64,000 bases of DNA, from contig NZ_QAOF01000001.1 of NCBI RefSeq assembly GCF_003050745.1, positions 496,001 through 560,000 on the forward strand. The letters run 5' to 3'. Under the pieces are notes generated by a model. That model was not told where the DNA came from and did not search any database. It worked only from the letters and a program-made list of their open reading frames with translations. A program made the translations under genes and the position numbers. The stretch is from Sphingomonas sp. PP-CE-3G-477. Its GTDB lineage: Bacteria > Pseudomonadota > Alphaproteobacteria > Sphingomonadales > Sphingomonadaceae. Of the stretch, positions 62,085-64,000 are shown piece after piece; position 1 is the first letter of the stretch, and every line of letters starts with the position of its first letter.

Positions 62085-62318
62085 TTAGTTGCTGTCCGAA
62101 TCGTCGTCGTTGTCAGCAACGATAACGATACCAGCGACAACTGCAGCTGCCGCGAGAACCGCAACGATGATGCCGCCGCCAGCGAGCTCGTTCTTCTTGC
62201 CCGAAACCGAACCCGAACGAACCGACTTAGCAACCGACAGGCTGGCCGGTGCTGCCATGGCCGGAGCAACTGCCATCGTGGCTGCTGCTGCGGTCAGGAG
62301 ATACTTCCCAAGACGCAT
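62085..62318 (-). CDS. Small secreted/membrane protein, 77 residues
   Basis: The start at 62318 has GGGAG upstream. The product has a signal peptide (YLLTAAAATMAVAPAMAAPA), a short Ser/Lys-rich part and a second hydrophobic helix (GGGIIVAVLAAAAVVAGIVIV), ending in a strongly acidic tail, ADNDDDSDSN. This type of small protein with an acidic end is common in sphingomonads but has no known function. It has its own strong terminator, so it is a monocistronic and probably well expressed unit. Confidence 0.7.
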   Translation of the reverse strand: MRLGKYLLTAAAATMAVAPAMAAPASLSVAKSVRSGSVSGKKNELAGGGIIVAVLAAAAVVAGIVIVADNDDDSDSN

Positions 62319-62524
62319 AAATAAACTCCCTTTGTGCTCGTCAGCTTGGCATTGGCACGAAACCGCCACCAAGGCAACCGAGGTCTAGACAACCGCGCAA
62401 AGTGTTTCGCGCTGTTGCCGCGGCGCAACACGCGCCGCGGCCCGTTGACTATAACGATCCGCAACAGCGCGAGAAGTGGCAGTTTGCCGACTGCAAGATA
62501 TTCGCGGCAGGCCGATCAGTGCGC

Positions 62525-63295
62525 TTACGGCACGGAGGCGGTCTGCAGCGTCCAGGTCTCGGTCCCCTCGAGTCCGAGCGCCGTCAGCCGACCGGACGAA
62601 TAGGCGCCGGTGTCGATACCGATCCGATGGCTGCGTCGCTCGATCTCGTCGGTCATGGTGTGACCGTGAACGACGATCTTCTCCAGCGCGGACCGGTGAT
62701 CGAGGAACGGGTCGCGGATCCAGCGCAGGTCCGAGGTTCGCTGCAGGTCGAGAGGCGTGTCGGGGCGGACGCCGGCGTGGACGAAGGCATAATCGCCGAT
62801 CACGATCATATCCTCGAACGCCCGCAGGAACTCCTGATGCTCGTCGGGTACGAGTTGCTCGATGCGCTGCGAGAACGCCTCATAATCGAGCTGGTCGTAT
62901 TCGGCGGCGTCCATGCCGTAGCTCAGGATGGTTTCACGCCCGCCGATGCGACAGAACAGCCGGAGCGCCTTGGGTTCGCCGTCGAGCGCGCCGAGGAATA
63001 TCTCTTCGTGATTGCCCAGCAGGAAGCGAACGTCGGACCGTGTCGCGTCGAGTCCCCGAAGGCGATCGATGACGGCGGCGGAGGCCGGCCCGCGGTCGAC
63101 GATATCGCCAAGGAAGATGAGCGTCGTTTCCGCCGGCCCCCGGGCAATCTCATCGGCTTCGATCAGGCCGATCAACTGGTCGAGCAGGTCGGCGCAGCCG
63201 TGGATATCGCCGACTGCATAAACGCGTCGACCGGCGGGAATAGTCGGGAGGTTCGCCTTGGCTACGCTACGAGACTTGAAAAGCTTTGAAATCAT
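62525..63295 (-). CDS. Metallophosphoesterase (PPP/ApaH-like phosphatase)
   Basis: A 256-residue calcineurin-like phosphoesterase. Metal-binding motifs are AVGDIHG, FLGDIVDRG, LLGNHEE, a His in YAFVHAGV and VVHGHTM near the C-terminus. This fits a Ser/Thr protein phosphatase or diadenosine tetraphosphatase; sequence alone does not separate the two. The ATG at 63295 opens MISKLFKSRSVAKANLPTIP. The 206-nt gap to the small membrane protein gene and the 170-nt gap to the next gene hold no ORF. Confidence 0.9.
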   Translation of the reverse strand: MISKLFKSRSVAKANLPTIPAGRRVYAVGDIHGCADLLDQLIGLIEADEIARGPAETTLIFLGDIVDRGPASAAVIDRLRGLDATRSDVRFLLGNHEEIFLGALDGEPKALRLFCRIGGRETILSYGMDAAEYDQLDYEAFSQRIEQLVPDEHQEFLRAFEDMIVIGDYAFVHAGVRPDTPLDLQRTSDLRWIRDPFLDHRSALEKIVVHGHTMTDEIERRSHRIGIDTGAYSSGRLTALGLEGTETWTLQTASVP

Positions 63296-63465
63296 GCTGC
63301 TATCGATGGGGAGGGAAACATGTACGGGGCCTGATCGGAGGTGTGGTCGCATAAGGCGTAACGCAACCCGTCGCAACGCATCCCCCGATCACGGGTACGA
63401 TGGATCGCACTCGGGGCACGGCCATACGGCATGACGCGGCGGTCGGCGATGGGTAAGGGGTGGCT

Positions 63466-64000
63466 ATGTCGATGCCCATGACCCTCCGCCTGTTGCCGCT
63501 CCTGATGCTCGCGGCGGCAACGTCGCCTGCGGATGCCGTACCCGCGGACGATGCCCCCCAGCCGGCGTTCTTCGAGGCATTGCGCGCCGCCGATCTGCGG
63601 CTTGCGACGATCGCCTACCGCCTGACGACGGCGAACGCCGCGCTCTGCGATCAGCTCCAGCCGCAGATCGGCATGCCGATCCACGCGCTCACGCAATATG
63701 CGCCGGCTGCGCGCAAGGCCGCCGCGACGACGTTCCGATTCGGCGCGACGATCGGCGTCGAGGCGGTTGTTGCCGGTGCGCCCGCGGATCGCGCCGGGGT
63801 TCGCGCGAACGATTCGATCGTGGAAATCGATGGCAAGGCGCAGCCGGCTCTACCGGGTACGGACGCGCCGGAGAATGCGGGGGCAAGAGATGCGGCGGAA
63901 GCGGCGATCGCCAACGCTCCGGTTGCGCAGCCGTTGCGGATGACCTTGTTGCGGGACGGCCAGCGCGTTCCGGTCGCGATCAAGCCCGTCGCTGGGTGTC
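63466..64000 (+). CDS. Secreted PDZ-domain protein, N-terminal part
   Basis: The frame is open to the right edge (178 codons). ATG at 63466 has AAGGGG 5 nt upstream; another lies at 63472. A signal peptide (RLLPLLMLAAATSPADAVPA) is followed by FFEALRAADLRLATIAYRLT with a single Cys region (ALCDQL), and a PDZ domain starts about residue 95 (GVEAVVAGAPADRAGVRAND then SIVEIDGKA). In sphingomonads this arrangement often precedes an M48 metallopeptidase-like part, but that would lie outside the window. Confidence 0.75.
   Translation, partial: MSMPMTLRLLPLLMLAAATSPADAVPADDAPQPAFFEALRAADLRLATIAYRLTTANAALCDQLQPQIGMPIHALTQYAPAARKAAATTFRFGATIGVEAVVAGAPADRAGVRANDSIVEIDGKAQPALPGTDAPENAGARDAAEAAIANAPVAQPLRMTLLRDGQRVPVAIKPVAGC

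Overview
The window is GC-rich chromosomal DNA with dense, often translationally coupled genes. Gene content points to an alphaproteobacterium of the order Sphingomonadales, most like Sphingomonas. Reasons are the division and cell-wall (dcw) gene order, SPOR-domain proteins behind argS and before dgt, an Rnr, a type II DAHP synthase, exosortase-A-associated sugar genes and a DUF2271/DUF4198/PepSY/ApbE set. The genus assignment is inference; no rRNA is present.

Region 1 (1-12716) is the second half of the dcw cluster: murF (partial), mraY, murD, ftsW, murG, murC, murB, ddl, ftsQ, ftsA, ftsZ. Seven successive junctions from mraY to ftsQ are 4-nt stop/start overlaps. murD and murB each carry an in-frame insertion of a palindromic repeat. 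Region 2 (12951-23001) holds a TPR/SPOR envelope protein, dgt, argS with a second SPOR protein, rnr and two tandem small membrane-anchored paralogues. Region 3 (23002-33610) is metabolic: a saccharopine-reductase-like protein, an MsbA-like ABC exporter, a PHB depolymerase, a flavin-binding stress protein, a thiolase, a MaoC hydratase and PutA, the last with a third in-frame palindromic insertion. It also has a 30-residue membrane ORF with a decayed copy.

Region 4 (33611-51221) has MscS, topoisomerase IB, a PfpI-type protein behind a likely EcfG stress promoter, an exosortase-A-type O-ligase and glycosyltransferase with a coupled 51-residue ORF, an MFS transporter, SodC, ThpR, a Bax-inhibitor-1 protein, a transglutaminase-like protein, extensin-like and Nudix proteins, and a four-gene ApbE/DUF4198/DUF2271/PepSY operon.

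Region 5 (51292-55741) is the most striking part. It is a minus-strand operon encoding a 304-residue precursor with twelve Cys-paired cores (mostly C-x8-C-T-[F/L/V]), an APH-fold kinase, a HopA1-type lyase and a LanC cyclase. Together they look like a lanthipeptide pathway using the split kinase/lyase logic of class V, but with a canonical zinc LanC and an unusually long multicore substrate, in a proteobacterium. No protease, exporter or dedicated regulator is visible beside it.

Region 6 (56228-64000) holds tRNA-Glu(CTC), a type II DAHP synthase, a hydroxyacid dehydrogenase, cysS, rpsU, an FKBP isomerase, a small membrane protein, a metallophosphoesterase and the start of a secreted PDZ protein. 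Several families of palindromic repeats are scattered between (and inside) genes.
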